Source: Verrucomicrobiota bacterium (GTDB taxonomy: Bacteria > Verrucomicrobiota > Verrucomicrobiia > Limisphaerales > JADLHS01). Taken from it: a stretch of DNA of 34,301 bases. Both the position numbers and the translations under genes were made by a program. How positions within the stretch are numbered: position 1 is the stretch's first letter; every line of letters starts with the position of its first letter. Shown here in pieces: positions 20,165 to 28,721 of the stretch. The DNA is taken from positions 1 to 34,301 of the forward strand of contig JABFSR010000108.1 of assembly GCA_013140495.1 (NCBI GenBank). The letters run 5' to 3'. The notes under the pieces were generated by a model that was given only the letters and a program-made list of their open reading frames with translations, was not told the origin of the DNA and made no database searches.

Positions 20165-20180
20165 TTACGCGAAGGCGTAA
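20165..20180 (+). terminator. Hairpin after gcvP, possible weak terminator
   Basis: TTACGC, loop GAAG, GCGTAA is a perfect 6-bp stem with a tetraloop, 19 nt after the gcvP stop and 19 nt before the nuclease start. There is no T tract after it, so termination is uncertain. Confidence 0.3.
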
Positions 20181-20199
20181 GTCTGACACAATCACCGCC

Positions 20200-21009
20200 A
20201 TGCCAACCGGCCAACCATGTCTCGAAATCTTCGCCCAATGCGTCGAAGCCATTCGCGCGAACAAGTTAATTAGTCGCGAGAGCCGTCAGGACAAAGAATT
20301 CCACTTCCAGAACTGGTTCAAAGCTCGACTCGGAAAGACGGGTTTGCATTTTGAGGCCGGCGGGCGAAATACATATCCAGATTTCCGTTTGGTTGCTTCG
20401 ACTGACGGTTTTGAAGTGAAGGGGTTGGCTTATCCGGGGCGTGAGGCCAACTACGACTGCAACAGCCAAGTTCCGTCCGGCAGCCACAATGGCCGGGCCA
20501 TCTTCTATATCTTCGGTCGCTATCCCGCTGAGCCTGACGGCGACTCGTATCCGGTTTTGGACCTTGTTGTCTGCCACGGCAATTTCCTCAACGCCGACCA
20601 CGACTATGTTCACAAGAACAAAAGTGTGAAGGGCTTTGGCAGCTACGGCGACATCATGATTCGTGACCGCAAGATGTATGTCGCTCCCACACCGTTCGGC
20701 CTGACGACCGGCACGGCGCACAACCAAACGCTGATTCTTCCCGTCGACTTTCGTGTGGACTCTCGCTTCCGCTCAGTCGGGAGGCTTGTGCGGCGGGAAG
20801 CGCAAAAGCTGATTGTCGGATACACGTTCGACTTGCGGACGAACACCTTGAAGCCCGAGTCCGTGGAGAATCCAGCGGCGGGCACGGAACACAACTTCGT
20901 AGCTTATCGCCTCAAGGGTTCAGCGGCTGAGGCTGTAGCGATGCGCCCGCCGCGCGAGGTCATCGCGGAGGTCGCAGAAGCTGCGGAAGCTACGGAGAAA
21001 GATGAATAG
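20200..21009 (+). CDS. Putative PD-(D/E)XK restriction endonuclease
   Basis: A 269-residue probably cytoplasmic protein. YPDFRL (59-64) followed by FEVKG (71-75) gives a PD-X10-EVK active-site motif, with Asp61, Glu72 and Lys74 as metal and catalytic residues. Glu33 in the helix KEFHFQNWF may be the upstream acidic residue. A later stretch, SGSHNGRAIFYIFGRYP (93-109), looks like a conserved core strand. The C-terminal 25 residues are Ala/Glu-rich and probably disordered. The gene overlaps the DNA methylase gene by 8 bp, so I infer a type II-like restriction enzyme protected by that methylase. I cannot assign a named REase family or recognition site. It starts 54 bp after gcvP. Confidence 0.75.
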   Translation: MPTGQPCLEIFAQCVEAIRANKLISRESRQDKEFHFQNWFKARLGKTGLHFEAGGRNTYPDFRLVASTDGFEVKGLAYPGREANYDCNSQVPSGSHNGRAIFYIFGRYPAEPDGDSYPVLDLVVCHGNFLNADHDYVHKNKSVKGFGSYGDIMIRDRKMYVAPTPFGLTTGTAHNQTLILPVDFRVDSRFRSVGRLVRREAQKLIVGYTFDLRTNTLKPESVENPAAGTEHNFVAYRLKGSAAEAVAMRPPREVIAEVAEAAEATEKDE

Positions 21010-23302
21010 TCAGCATCAATCCAACGGACATCCGCGCGCGCGTCGGCTCATCGAGTTGGATGCATTTCCCTTTGAGTTCATCTCGCAACTCGCGGAGATG
21101 GAGAGTTGGCGCAAGGAGGTCTATCGGCCCATTTACCACATTCACAAGTGGTGGGCGAAGCGTTTGGGTTCTGTCTTCCGAGGCATCTTGCTCGGCTCAG
21201 CGTTGCCGGACTCCGAAAACCTTGTGGAAGCATTTTACCGACAACATGACTTCACTGGCTTGATGGTGTTCGATCCGTTCATGGGGAGCGGGACGACGAT
21301 TGGTGAAGCCCACAAGCTTGGCTTCACAGCGCTTGGGCGGGACATCAATCCCGTCGCGTGTGAATCCGTGCGGGTCTCACTCGGCCCGCTCAACCGGGAT
21401 GCGCTAATGAAAGCCTTCGGCCAGCTTTCAGCCAGTGTTGGCGAGCGTATTCGGGCGCTTTACCAGACTGCGGACGCCGAGGGACACGTTTGCGACGCGC
21501 TCTATTTTTTTTGGGTCAAGACGCTTCCCTGTCCGGCTTGCTCTGCAAATGTGGATTTGTTTCCGACTTACATTTTCGTCCGAAACGCCTATCCCGACCG
21601 CAAACCAGAAGTTCGCGTTGTCTGCCCGGAATGCGCTGGGATTTTCGCCGCAGATGTCAACGACGAGAAAAGCCGCTGTCCTCATTGCCAACACGATTTT
21701 GATTTGCACTCCGGGCCGGCAAGTGGCGCGTCAGCTACCTGTAGAAAGTGTCACCACGTCTTCCCCATTGCAAAAACCGCCAAGGCGATTGGTCATCCGC
21801 CAGCACACAGGATGTTCGCCAAACTTGTTCTCAACAGTTCCGGTGAAAAGCTCTACTTGCCCGTCACGCGCAAGGATGAACTGGCCTACCAGCGATGTTC
21901 GGAGGAGTTGCATCGGAGTAAACTCCCGCTGCCGACGTTGGAATTGAAAGACGGCTACAACACACGCCAAGTGCTGAACTACGCTTACCGGTCGTGGCGT
22001 GAGTTTTTCAATGACCGCCAGTTGCTCGCGCTCGGCTGGCTGCATGCCGCTATTCTCGAATTGCCCGACGACGCGACGCGAGCCGCCTTGCGAACCGTTT
22101 TCTCCGGCGTCCTGGAGTTCAATAACATGTTCGCTTCCTACAAAGGCGAGGGCACGGGAGCAATCCGGCACATGTTCGCGCACCACATCCTGAAACCTGA
22201 ACGAGTCCCGATTGAAGGCAACGTCTGGGGCACGTCGAAAAGCTCAGGCTCATTTTCCACTCTGTTCAAATCACGATTACTGCGCGCCATCGAATATCAC
22301 GCAGCTCCGTTTGAATTGGAGATTGAGCGGACGAATGGCAGCAGCAACGGCAAGCGTGTTTTCGGTGGGAGCGCCCCGTTCAGCGGGCGCGTCGAAACGA
22401 AGTGGCCACCGCCGCCGAAGCCAGCATCCCGAGCCATTTATCTTTCGTGCGGCAGTTCGGCTTCAACAGGTTTGGCCGATGCTAGTGTTGACCTGGTCGT
22501 GACCGACCCGCCGTTCTTTGACAACGTGCATTATTCGGAACTGGCCGACTTCTTCTTTGCCTGGCAGCAACTCGGCCCGTCGCCATTCGTCGGCAAGCGA
22601 AGCACGACGCGCCACGTTGAAGAAGTGCAGGACACCAGTGCCGAACAGTTCGCCGCGAAGCTGAGTGCTGTTTTCGCTGAGTGTTGTCGCGTGCTGCGAG
22701 AGGACGGTTTGCTCGTCTTCACTTACCACCATTCTCGAATGGACGGATGGACATCATTGGCTGACGCCGTAGTCGGCGCTGGCTTCTCGCTCGTGAACTG
22801 CCATCCCGTGAAGTCCGAGATGTCCGTTGCCGCACCCAAGTCCCAAACCAAAGAACCAATCCAACTCGACGTTGTTCTGGTCTGCCGGAAGCAAATTGCC
22901 GACATCCGCAAAAGGTCTGACACCAAAAATGCGTTTCAACGGGCAGTCGAGCGAGCCACATCGAAGGCGAGCCGGTTGAAGGAATGCGGCCTTGCGCTCT
23001 CAGTCAATGACAGGCGAGTCATTCTCATCAGCCAATTTCTGGTCGAGACCTGCGCTGGACGTTCTGCGGAACACCTATCCAATGTGTTGTTGAGCAGTCT
23101 GACGGACTTGGATTTGGCTGCAATGCGATTGCTTGAATCGCAAGCAACTCAACCCGCGAATCAGGTTAAGCGAGACGAGAAGCAACTTGCTTTGCTTGAC
23201 AAGAAAAGAACCAAACGGCCTTCCAAGGATGTGAAGGTGATTGCGACGCCCGTAACTTACCGGCGAACTCAACAGCGGCTTCACCCAAAGGCGGCACGAT
23301 GA
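21002..23302 (+). CDS. DUF1156-type DNA methyltransferase with zinc-ribbon insert
   Basis: A 766-residue protein. The N-terminus EVYRPIYHIHKWWAKR (39-54) resembles the DUF1156 region. DPFMGSGTT (91-99) is the SAM-binding motif I, and TDPPFFDNVHYSEL (501-514) is catalytic motif IV in the DPPF form typical of amino-methylases (N6-adenine or N4-cytosine). About 400 residues separate them. This insert has four CxxC pairs (177/180, 208/211, 226/229, 247/250), which look like two zinc ribbons, and probably includes the target-recognition part. The C-terminus from about 720 is Lys/Arg-rich. A Shine-Dalgarno-like GGAGAAAG precedes the ATG. The 8-bp overlap with the nuclease gene and 4-bp overlap with the DUF4256 gene indicate one operon. 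It probably protects host DNA from the upstream nuclease. Confidence 0.85.
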   Translation: MNSQHQSNGHPRARRLIELDAFPFEFISQLAEMESWRKEVYRPIYHIHKWWAKRLGSVFRGILLGSALPDSENLVEAFYRQHDFTGLMVFDPFMGSGTTIGEAHKLGFTALGRDINPVACESVRVSLGPLNRDALMKAFGQLSASVGERIRALYQTADAEGHVCDALYFFWVKTLPCPACSANVDLFPTYIFVRNAYPDRKPEVRVVCPECAGIFAADVNDEKSRCPHCQHDFDLHSGPASGASATCRKCHHVFPIAKTAKAIGHPPAHRMFAKLVLNSSGEKLYLPVTRKDELAYQRCSEELHRSKLPLPTLELKDGYNTRQVLNYAYRSWREFFNDRQLLALGWLHAAILELPDDATRAALRTVFSGVLEFNNMFASYKGEGTGAIRHMFAHHILKPERVPIEGNVWGTSKSSGSFSTLFKSRLLRAIEYHAAPFELEIERTNGSSNGKRVFGGSAPFSGRVETKWPPPPKPASRAIYLSCGSSASTGLADASVDLVVTDPPFFDNVHYSELADFFFAWQQLGPSPFVGKRSTTRHVEEVQDTSAEQFAAKLSAVFAECCRVLREDGLLVFTYHHSRMDGWTSLADAVVGAGFSLVNCHPVKSEMSVAAPKSQTKEPIQLDVVLVCRKQIADIRKRSDTKNAFQRAVERATSKASRLKECGLALSVNDRRVILISQFLVETCAGRSAEHLSNVLLSSLTDLDLAAMRLLESQATQPANQVKRDEKQLALLDKKRTKRPSKDVKVIATPVTYRRTQQRLHPKAAR

Positions 23303-23880
23303 ATGGAATTATGAGTGATTCAAAGAAAACGGAGTTGTCGCCAAAACAACGGGAAGAACTGCTCAAGGCATTGAAAGCCCGGTTTGAGAAAAACCTGAAC
23401 CGCCATAAAGGTTTGGATTGGGCCAAGGTCCAGGCCAGGCTTGAAGCCAATCTGGAAAAGCTGTGGTCGCTCAATGAAATGGAAAGCAGCGGCGGCGAAC
23501 CGGATGTGGTGGGTCAGGATAAAAAGTCGGGCGAATTCATCTTCTTCGATTGTTCCGCGGAAACTCCCAAAGGCCGCGTCAGTGTTTGTTACGACCGTGA
23601 GGGGTGGTTGTCGCGCAAGGAGGCTCGACCGAAAACCACCGCCATGGATATGGCCGCGGCCATGGGCGTCGAGCTTTTGACGGAAGAACAATATTTCGAA
23701 CTGCAAAAGCTGGGAGAGTTCGATTTGAAGACGTCGAGCTGGGTGAAGACGCCGGCTGATATGAGAAAACTCGGCGGCGCGCTCTATTGTGATCGCCGCT
23801 ACGGCCGCGTCTTCGTGGGTCACAACGGAGCGCAGTCTTACTATGCCGCCAGGGCGTTCCGTGGGTGGCTAAGGGTGTGA
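23299..23880 (+). CDS. DUF4256 family protein
   Basis: A 193-residue protein (189 if it starts at the second ATG, 23311). Almost the whole chain matches what I know of DUF4256: RFEKNLNRHKGLDWAKVQARL, LEKLWSLNEMESSGGEPDVVG, FFDCSAETPKGRVSVCYDREG, TAMDMAAAMGVELLTEEQY and VKTPADMRKLGGALYCDRRYG. It has no signal peptide or membrane segment. No biochemical function is established for the family to my knowledge. Its ATG overlaps the methylase stop (ATGA), so it is translated from the nuclease-methylase operon. The family usually occurs as a stand-alone housekeeping-like gene, so the coupling may be chance or may mean a role beside the DNA modification system. Confidence 0.9.
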   Translation: MNGIMSDSKKTELSPKQREELLKALKARFEKNLNRHKGLDWAKVQARLEANLEKLWSLNEMESSGGEPDVVGQDKKSGEFIFFDCSAETPKGRVSVCYDREGWLSRKEARPKTTAMDMAAAMGVELLTEEQYFELQKLGEFDLKTSSWVKTPADMRKLGGALYCDRRYGRVFVGHNGAQSYYAARAFRGWLRV

Positions 23881-24012
23881 AGTGCGTGCCGCACGGGCAT
23901 GCGAGCCGCATCTGCCTTCAGGACATGGACGCGCGGCATTGTAGCGGCGCTCTGAGCGCAGGTCCTTGCCGACGGCCACCAAGGCGGTCATAGACTGCCG
24001 CCACAATCTGTT
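23881..24012. repeat. Hairpin-rich intergenic stretch between convergent genes
   Basis: This 132-bp GC-rich gap holds two perfect inverted repeats: GCGCT-CTG-AGCGC (23947-23959), flanked by AGGAC and GTCCT that could extend the structure, and GGCGG, 10-nt loop, CCGCC (23983-24002). It may act as a two-way terminator for the DUF4256 gene and the secreted MBG protein gene. It also has the look of a dispersed palindromic intergenic repeat, though only one copy is present here. Confidence 0.45.
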
Positions 24013-27000
24013 TCAAGGCAGAACCTGCACGCGGTAGAAACGATTGGTTGCGGTGCGCAGGTCGGTCTTGGACGCGATACTGTTCGTGGCGGTGATGTCG
24101 CCCGCGAGGTTGGTCCAGTTGGTGGCGTTGAGAGCCGAATGATATTGGATGCGATAGACGCCGTTGCTGATGGCGTTCCAACTGATGACGACGTTCGTCC
24201 CGGCGAGCGTGAGCGGAAGCATCAATGGCGCAGGCGCGGTGATGGTCAGCGTGCCGGGATTGAAGGTGATGTTGTAATTGCCACTCGTCAGGCCGCTCGG
24301 CGTGATGAGATGACTGCCGACGCCTTCGCCGGGAGCGCGGGTGAACGCCAGCGTGCCCCCGAGAACTGCGGATGTCTCACCATTGACGAAATCGGAGTAA
24401 CTCACCGTGAACACCGGATCAGCCGCCGCGAAGACTTTGTTTTTGGCGTCCGCAGTAACCGAGAGCGGCGCTTGGTTCACGGTCAACGTGCCGGGCGCGT
24501 AAGTGATGCTGTAGTTGGCGGCATTGAACGTCCCGCCGGTTGCCGCGCTGGGTGTGATGGTGTACGAACCCGCTGCTGCCGTTATGGCCGTGCCGGTGGG
24601 CGAACCGCTGGCAGTCAGAGTAACCGACCCGATTGTTTCGCTGTTCTGCAAACCGGCGGCGATGAAATCCGTTGCGCCGTTCAGAGTCAGCGTTGAGCCG
24701 TAGGTCTTGGACTTGTCGTTGGCAGTAATCGTCAGTGCCCGTGGCGAGATAGTCAGATCATTGCCGGTAAGATTGACGGTATAATCTCCATTCGCTGCCA
24801 GCGTGCCTTGCGTGATCGCATAAGGACTGCCCGCAACGGTTTCACCCGACGTCCGTGCAAGCAGACCAGTCAGCACAGTCGCGGCGGTGTCGCTGAACTG
24901 AAGTCCGTCCACCGTGAAAGTGAGCACCGGATCGGTTGCGCCATAGGCTTTGGTCTGCGGCTGGGCTGTGACAGTAAGCGTTGCCGGATTGACGGTGAGA
25001 GTGAAGGTGTTGGTCGCTGTGAGACTTGGAATGCCGTTGTCGGTTGCCTTCACCGTCACGGGGAAGACGCCCGCCTGAGTTGGTGTGCCGGAAAAAGTGC
25101 GCGTCGAGCCAACAAAGGTCACGCCCGGAGGCAGACCGCTCACCGAATAAGTCAATGGGTTGTTGTCCGGGTCGGTAAACGTATTCGCGGGGAACTGGAA
25201 GTTGAAGACCGTCCCATAGGTGCCGGCCGTGGGATCAACGATTGGATTGGCCACGACGGGTTTCAAATTCAAAACCGTGACTCTCGCGGAAGTAAGGTCG
25301 TAACTGATTTCCAACCCAATGTCGTTGGAAGGATAGTTGAAGTTTAAAAATGCTCCGGAGCGATTGAGGGCGGTCAGGAATGTAAACGCCGCACCATTGG
25401 TCGGAGAGAAGCCGTTGGTGAAAGTCAGGTTGAGAGTTCCAGTAAGCGTCGCTGCTCCGCCAGCGCCGCCGCCTGTAACCGCCACCAGATCGAAATTATT
25501 CCCGGCCGAATAGCCGCCCAACTCGATGTTCAAAATTCCGGAGGCCGTCTGTTGGTAATTTCCGTTGATGTCCAACCGGCCCAACGGTGAGCCCGGGCTG
25601 ATCACGGAGGCATTGATGACGTTCTGAACGTTCGCAACGCTGAGCAACCCGGCGCCCACCAGGCTGCCGCCAAGAATCTGCAACGGCTGCGCCTGGGCTG
25701 CCAGATTGCCGCCATTGAGCAAGGTCAGCCCGGCAGTCTGCTGATTGATATTGTAGCGCAGCGTGTTGGTGCGCACTTCCACTGTGCCGGTGTTGATGAA
25801 CGTGAAGTCGATGGATGTAGTTCCCAAGGCCGCGGTGCCATTGGTTTTCTGAAGCAGCCCGGCGTTGACGAAGAGCGGTGTCGCCCCGCCGCCCGATGGT
25901 GCGTTGCCGTCGAAGGTGGTGATGAACGTCGCACCAAGCAGATTGCTGAACACTGCGCCGTTCGCCCCGGTGAAATTGCCCGCGCTCCAGATGGCCGTGG
26001 TGGGATTGATCAGCTTGCCGCCATCAAGTGTGAAACCACCAGTGATGTTCAATCCGCCATTGGCAGTGACGAGCGGGTTGCTGATCGCACCGCCACTCAA
26101 TGTCAGCGGTCCGGTCACACTCACGGGACTCGTACCGCCCAGCGTCCCAGCGCTGACATTCACCACCGCCACGGGAGTGGCAGTGTTGAAGTTTAGTGTG
26201 CCGCCGGTGACGCTCAACGTGGCGAACGTCACGTTGGCACTCGATGTGAGTGTGGCTGAACCCGCAGTGACATTCAGCGTGACCCCCAAGTCGAAGTTGC
26301 CGCTGGCGCTGAGAGTGGTCGCATTGCCGCTGACAGCCAATGTTCCCGAACCGGTGATAAACGATGCGGAGGTCAACACATGGCTGCCGCCACCGAAATT
26401 GGCGGTGGCTCCCGCAGAGTTGCTGAAGATGCCAGGGTGCGTGCCGCCGCCATTCAAACTCAACGTGGCAGCCTGCGCCAACACCGTGCCGGTGTTGTTG
26501 AATTGAGGATCAACATCGGTGCGAGTGATTCCCGCAGTTTTGCGGAACAGTCCGGCATTGTTGATGACTGAGACCGGGCTTCCGCCCATCGCCAGATTGC
26601 CGTCGAAATTCACGTTGAAGGTTGCGCCCGTGAGATTGTTGAGAACCGCACCGCTATCTAGGGCGAACGCGCCCGCGTTCCAGTTGATCGTGCCGGAATT
26701 ATTCAACGTTCTACCAACGAGGTCGGCATTGCCTCCAATCGTCATGACGCCACCGCTGCTGATGGTGGTCACACCCGCGCCCGTCATTTCTCCTCGAGTC
26801 CAAGTGAACGTCCCGTTCACCGTCAGATTGCCCGCGCCCGCCAGCACGCTGGTGGTGACCGACAACTGGAGTTCGCCATGCGTGTTGATCACACTCGCGC
26901 CATTCAAGGTCAGGGTCGCGCGATCAAGGAACAGAGTCTGCGTGCCGGTGGCCCCGCCAATCGTAATGCTGCCGACGGTAGGATCGACTCGGTCAATGGT

Positions 27001-27240
27001 CACCGTGTAGGTGCCGTTGTTGGTGATGAAGACATTGTCTGCGGCCGTTGGCAACTGTGCGGGACTCCAGTTGGCCGGGGCATCCCAAAGGCCCGTGCCA
27101 CCAACCCAGACCAGGTCGGCAGCGTTTGCGCCGGTAACAGCAAGTAAAAGCGCCATAGCAGTCATTCGCCACTTGGGGATGTTGAGTTTCAAGGGGCGAC
27201 TATTGACTGCGCGCAGTCGGGTCGGGAGGACGGTTTTCAT
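24013..27240 (-). CDS. Secreted beta-rich protein with Ig-like and three MBG domains
   Basis: The product is 1075 residues. The N-terminus is a long signal peptide with a basic region and core MTAMALLLAVTGANA (about 26-40), then ADLVWVGGTGLWDAPANW. Residues about 40-640 are Gly/Thr/Asn-rich short repeats (such as LTLNGG, NNSGTINW, LNNLTGATF) typical of a right-handed beta-helix in surface proteins. Residues about 657-747 are a putative Ig/cadherin-like domain (DPDNNPLTYSVSGLPPGVTF). Residues about 748-998 hold three MBG-type domains, each with a LTVTA/ITAN-like start, a K-x-(Y/F) motif such as KAYGATDP or KTYGS, and an NYxIT...GTLT end. The last 75 residues (VVISWNAISNGVYRIQYHS to RFYRVQVLP) match a C-terminal module common in Verrucomicrobial exported proteins. 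I infer surface or matrix exposure. Its ligand is unknown. Confidence 0.88.
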   Translation of the reverse strand: MKTVLPTRLRAVNSRPLKLNIPKWRMTAMALLLAVTGANAADLVWVGGTGLWDAPANWSPAQLPTAADNVFITNNGTYTVTIDRVDPTVGSITIGGATGTQTLFLDRATLTLNGASVINTHGELQLSVTTSVLAGAGNLTVNGTFTWTRGEMTGAGVTTISSGGVMTIGGNADLVGRTLNNSGTINWNAGAFALDSGAVLNNLTGATFNVNFDGNLAMGGSPVSVINNAGLFRKTAGITRTDVDPQFNNTGTVLAQAATLSLNGGGTHPGIFSNSAGATANFGGGSHVLTSASFITGSGTLAVSGNATTLSASGNFDLGVTLNVTAGSATLTSSANVTFATLSVTGGTLNFNTATPVAVVNVSAGTLGGTSPVSVTGPLTLSGGAISNPLVTANGGLNITGGFTLDGGKLINPTTAIWSAGNFTGANGAVFSNLLGATFITTFDGNAPSGGGATPLFVNAGLLQKTNGTAALGTTSIDFTFINTGTVEVRTNTLRYNINQQTAGLTLLNGGNLAAQAQPLQILGGSLVGAGLLSVANVQNVINASVISPGSPLGRLDINGNYQQTASGILNIELGGYSAGNNFDLVAVTGGGAGGAATLTGTLNLTFTNGFSPTNGAAFTFLTALNRSGAFLNFNYPSNDIGLEISYDLTSARVTVLNLKPVVANPIVDPTAGTYGTVFNFQFPANTFTDPDNNPLTYSVSGLPPGVTFVGSTRTFSGTPTQAGVFPVTVKATDNGIPSLTATNTFTLTVNPATLTVTAQPQTKAYGATDPVLTFTVDGLQFSDTAATVLTGLLARTSGETVAGSPYAITQGTLAANGDYTVNLTGNDLTISPRALTITANDKSKTYGSTLTLNGATDFIAAGLQNSETIGSVTLTASGSPTGTAITAAAGSYTITPSAATGGTFNAANYSITYAPGTLTVNQAPLSVTADAKNKVFAAADPVFTVSYSDFVNGETSAVLGGTLAFTRAPGEGVGSHLITPSGLTSGNYNITFNPGTLTITAPAPLMLPLTLAGTNVVISWNAISNGVYRIQYHSALNATNWTNLAGDITATNSIASKTDLRTATNRFYRVQVLP

Positions 27241-27784
27241 ATTTGGTTCATTTGGCAGCCCGGCTGAGTTTTTACGGGCATCGGGTTAACGATTCCAAAC
27301 TGCTTTAGCACCTCGTGAGCCACGACAATTTCGGAGGCAGACGCTTTGAACACTGCGCAAGAAAACATCCTCCCAACCGTGCGTTTACAATGCTGCAACG
27401 AATCGCATCTGGATATTTGGGTTTGGTAAGCGCTCCGAAATCGGAACTGCTGGTAACGCAGCTGATCCTGGATCGGAATATTTCTGCTGATGCGTAAACG
27501 AATTGCCAGTGATCGCACGGGGCAAAACACCCTTGATCGCTTCGAGCATGCGCCACGCGCTGGCTGTGATTTGCAGTTGGCGAATGGGTTTGAAAGATTA
27601 CATTGCTCGCGTAATCGGGTTGCCTTAGATAGACAACCCACGACCAGTTCTTATGAGAATGTCTCAACAGCACCCGAGCGGCATGGCCGGATCAAGATTG
27701 ATAGTCCGTGATCCAAGAACATTTCTCAATGCGCCGCAGCGAGAACAAACCTGCGAGTGCAGCAGTCGCCTGAATCCGTTCCAG
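27241..27784. other. 544-bp divergent intergenic region, no gene recognised
   Basis: This stretch lies between the divergent MBG protein and prepilin-like genes. Several short open frames occur on both strands, but none has a recognisable product or start signal. A hairpin GGGTTG, 11-nt loop, CAACCC lies at 27617-27639. Promoters for both flanking genes must lie here, but I see no convincing -35/-10 pair. No tRNA or riboswitch fold was recognised. Confidence 0.6.
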
Positions 27785-28597
27785 ATGAGTAATAAACTTC
27801 CTCCAAATCGTTCTGGATTCACTTTGATTGAATTGTTGGTCGTTATCGCAATCATCGCAATTCTGGCGGCCATGTTGCTGCCGGCATTGAGCCGCGCAAA
27901 GGCAAAAGCCCAAGCGATCAGTTGCCTCAACAACCTGAAACAACTGAACATGTGCTGGTATCTTTATACCGGGGATAGCAACGACCGCCTGGTCATGAAT
28001 AATCCGTTCACCACAACGCCGGATACATCTTGGATCACCGGCAAAATGGACGACGCGGCCCAGGCAGGAAATTCAAACCTCATCAAGATCGGCTATCTTT
28101 GGAAATATAATAATTCGCTGGCTATTTATCACTGTTCGAGTGATCAAACCAAGGCAGGCAATGTTTTAAGAGTTCGCAGTTATTCGTTGGGCGGTCAGAT
28201 GGGCAGCACCGACAACGCTCAGGGCAAGCCTTGGGATGGGCAACTCCTGATGCTGGGCAATCCGGGCTATCCACCCAACATGAAATTTGCGCAGATACAA
28301 AAGCCGCCACCATCTCAGGCGCTGACTTTTGTGGAAGAAAGCGATCTATCCATTGACGATGGCTTTTATTTCATCTGGTTGCCCAAAATTAACGGCACTC
28401 CCAATGACATGTGGGGCAATCTTCCGGCGATACGTCGCCATGGCAATAACGGCACTTGTTTTGCCTTTGCCGACGGCCACGCGGAAATCTGGCGATGGCG
28501 CGATCCTCGATCCACTGATCCGAATACCAAACCGAACGACGCACAAGCAGGCAATCTGGATATTCGGCGAGTGCAATCGGCTTACGCCACACCTTAG
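27785..28597 (+). CDS. Prepilin-like protein with H-X9-DG type C-terminus
   Basis: A 270-residue protein. A basic leader [11 protein letters not shown] precedes the processing site, Gly11/Phe12, and [20 protein letters not shown] follows with Glu16 at +5. After the N-terminal helix comes a globular domain with CLNNLKQL (a usual feature of this family) and a C-terminal [17 protein letters not shown]. The open frame extends upstream to 27653, but the start at 27785 places a normal short leader before the cleavage site. The product should sit in the inner membrane and, after cleavage, may join a pseudopilus. It ends 124 bp before the cytochrome gene and may be co-transcribed with it. Confidence 0.9.
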   Translation: MSNKLPPNRSGFTLIELLVVIAIIAILAAMLLPALSRAKAKAQAISCLNNLKQLNMCWYLYTGDSNDRLVMNNPFTTTPDTSWITGKMDDAAQAGNSNLIKIGYLWKYNNSLAIYHCSSDQTKAGNVLRVRSYSLGGQMGSTDNAQGKPWDGQLLMLGNPGYPPNMKFAQIQKPPPSQALTFVEESDLSIDDGFYFIWLPKINGTPNDMWGNLPAIRRHGNNGTCFAFADGHAEIWRWRDPRSTDPNTKPNDAQAGNLDIRRVQSAYATP

Positions 28598-28721
28598 AAA
28601 TTCGACCCAAGGAATCGAGAACAACGACGAGGGTGATGCTCGGACGACACTCTCGATACACCCGCCCGCGCATCACAACGTTGACTTTGCGCAAACCCGG
28701 GACTTGAATAACAAAAACCTT

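Noticed and set aside
17302..20238. A 978-codon open frame on the minus strand, opposite gcvP.
   Set aside because: It is fully antisense to a clear gcvP, is Arg/Val/Asp/Gly-rich with no recognisable domain, and is explained by GC-biased third codon positions of gcvP.
27237..27673. Two overlapping minus-strand open frames (134 and 122 codons) and short plus-strand frames in the 544-bp intergenic region.
   Set aside because: They have no recognisable product, compete with each other, and have Cys/Arg/Ser-rich composition unlike the neighbouring genes. A decayed gene cannot be excluded, but nothing supports it.
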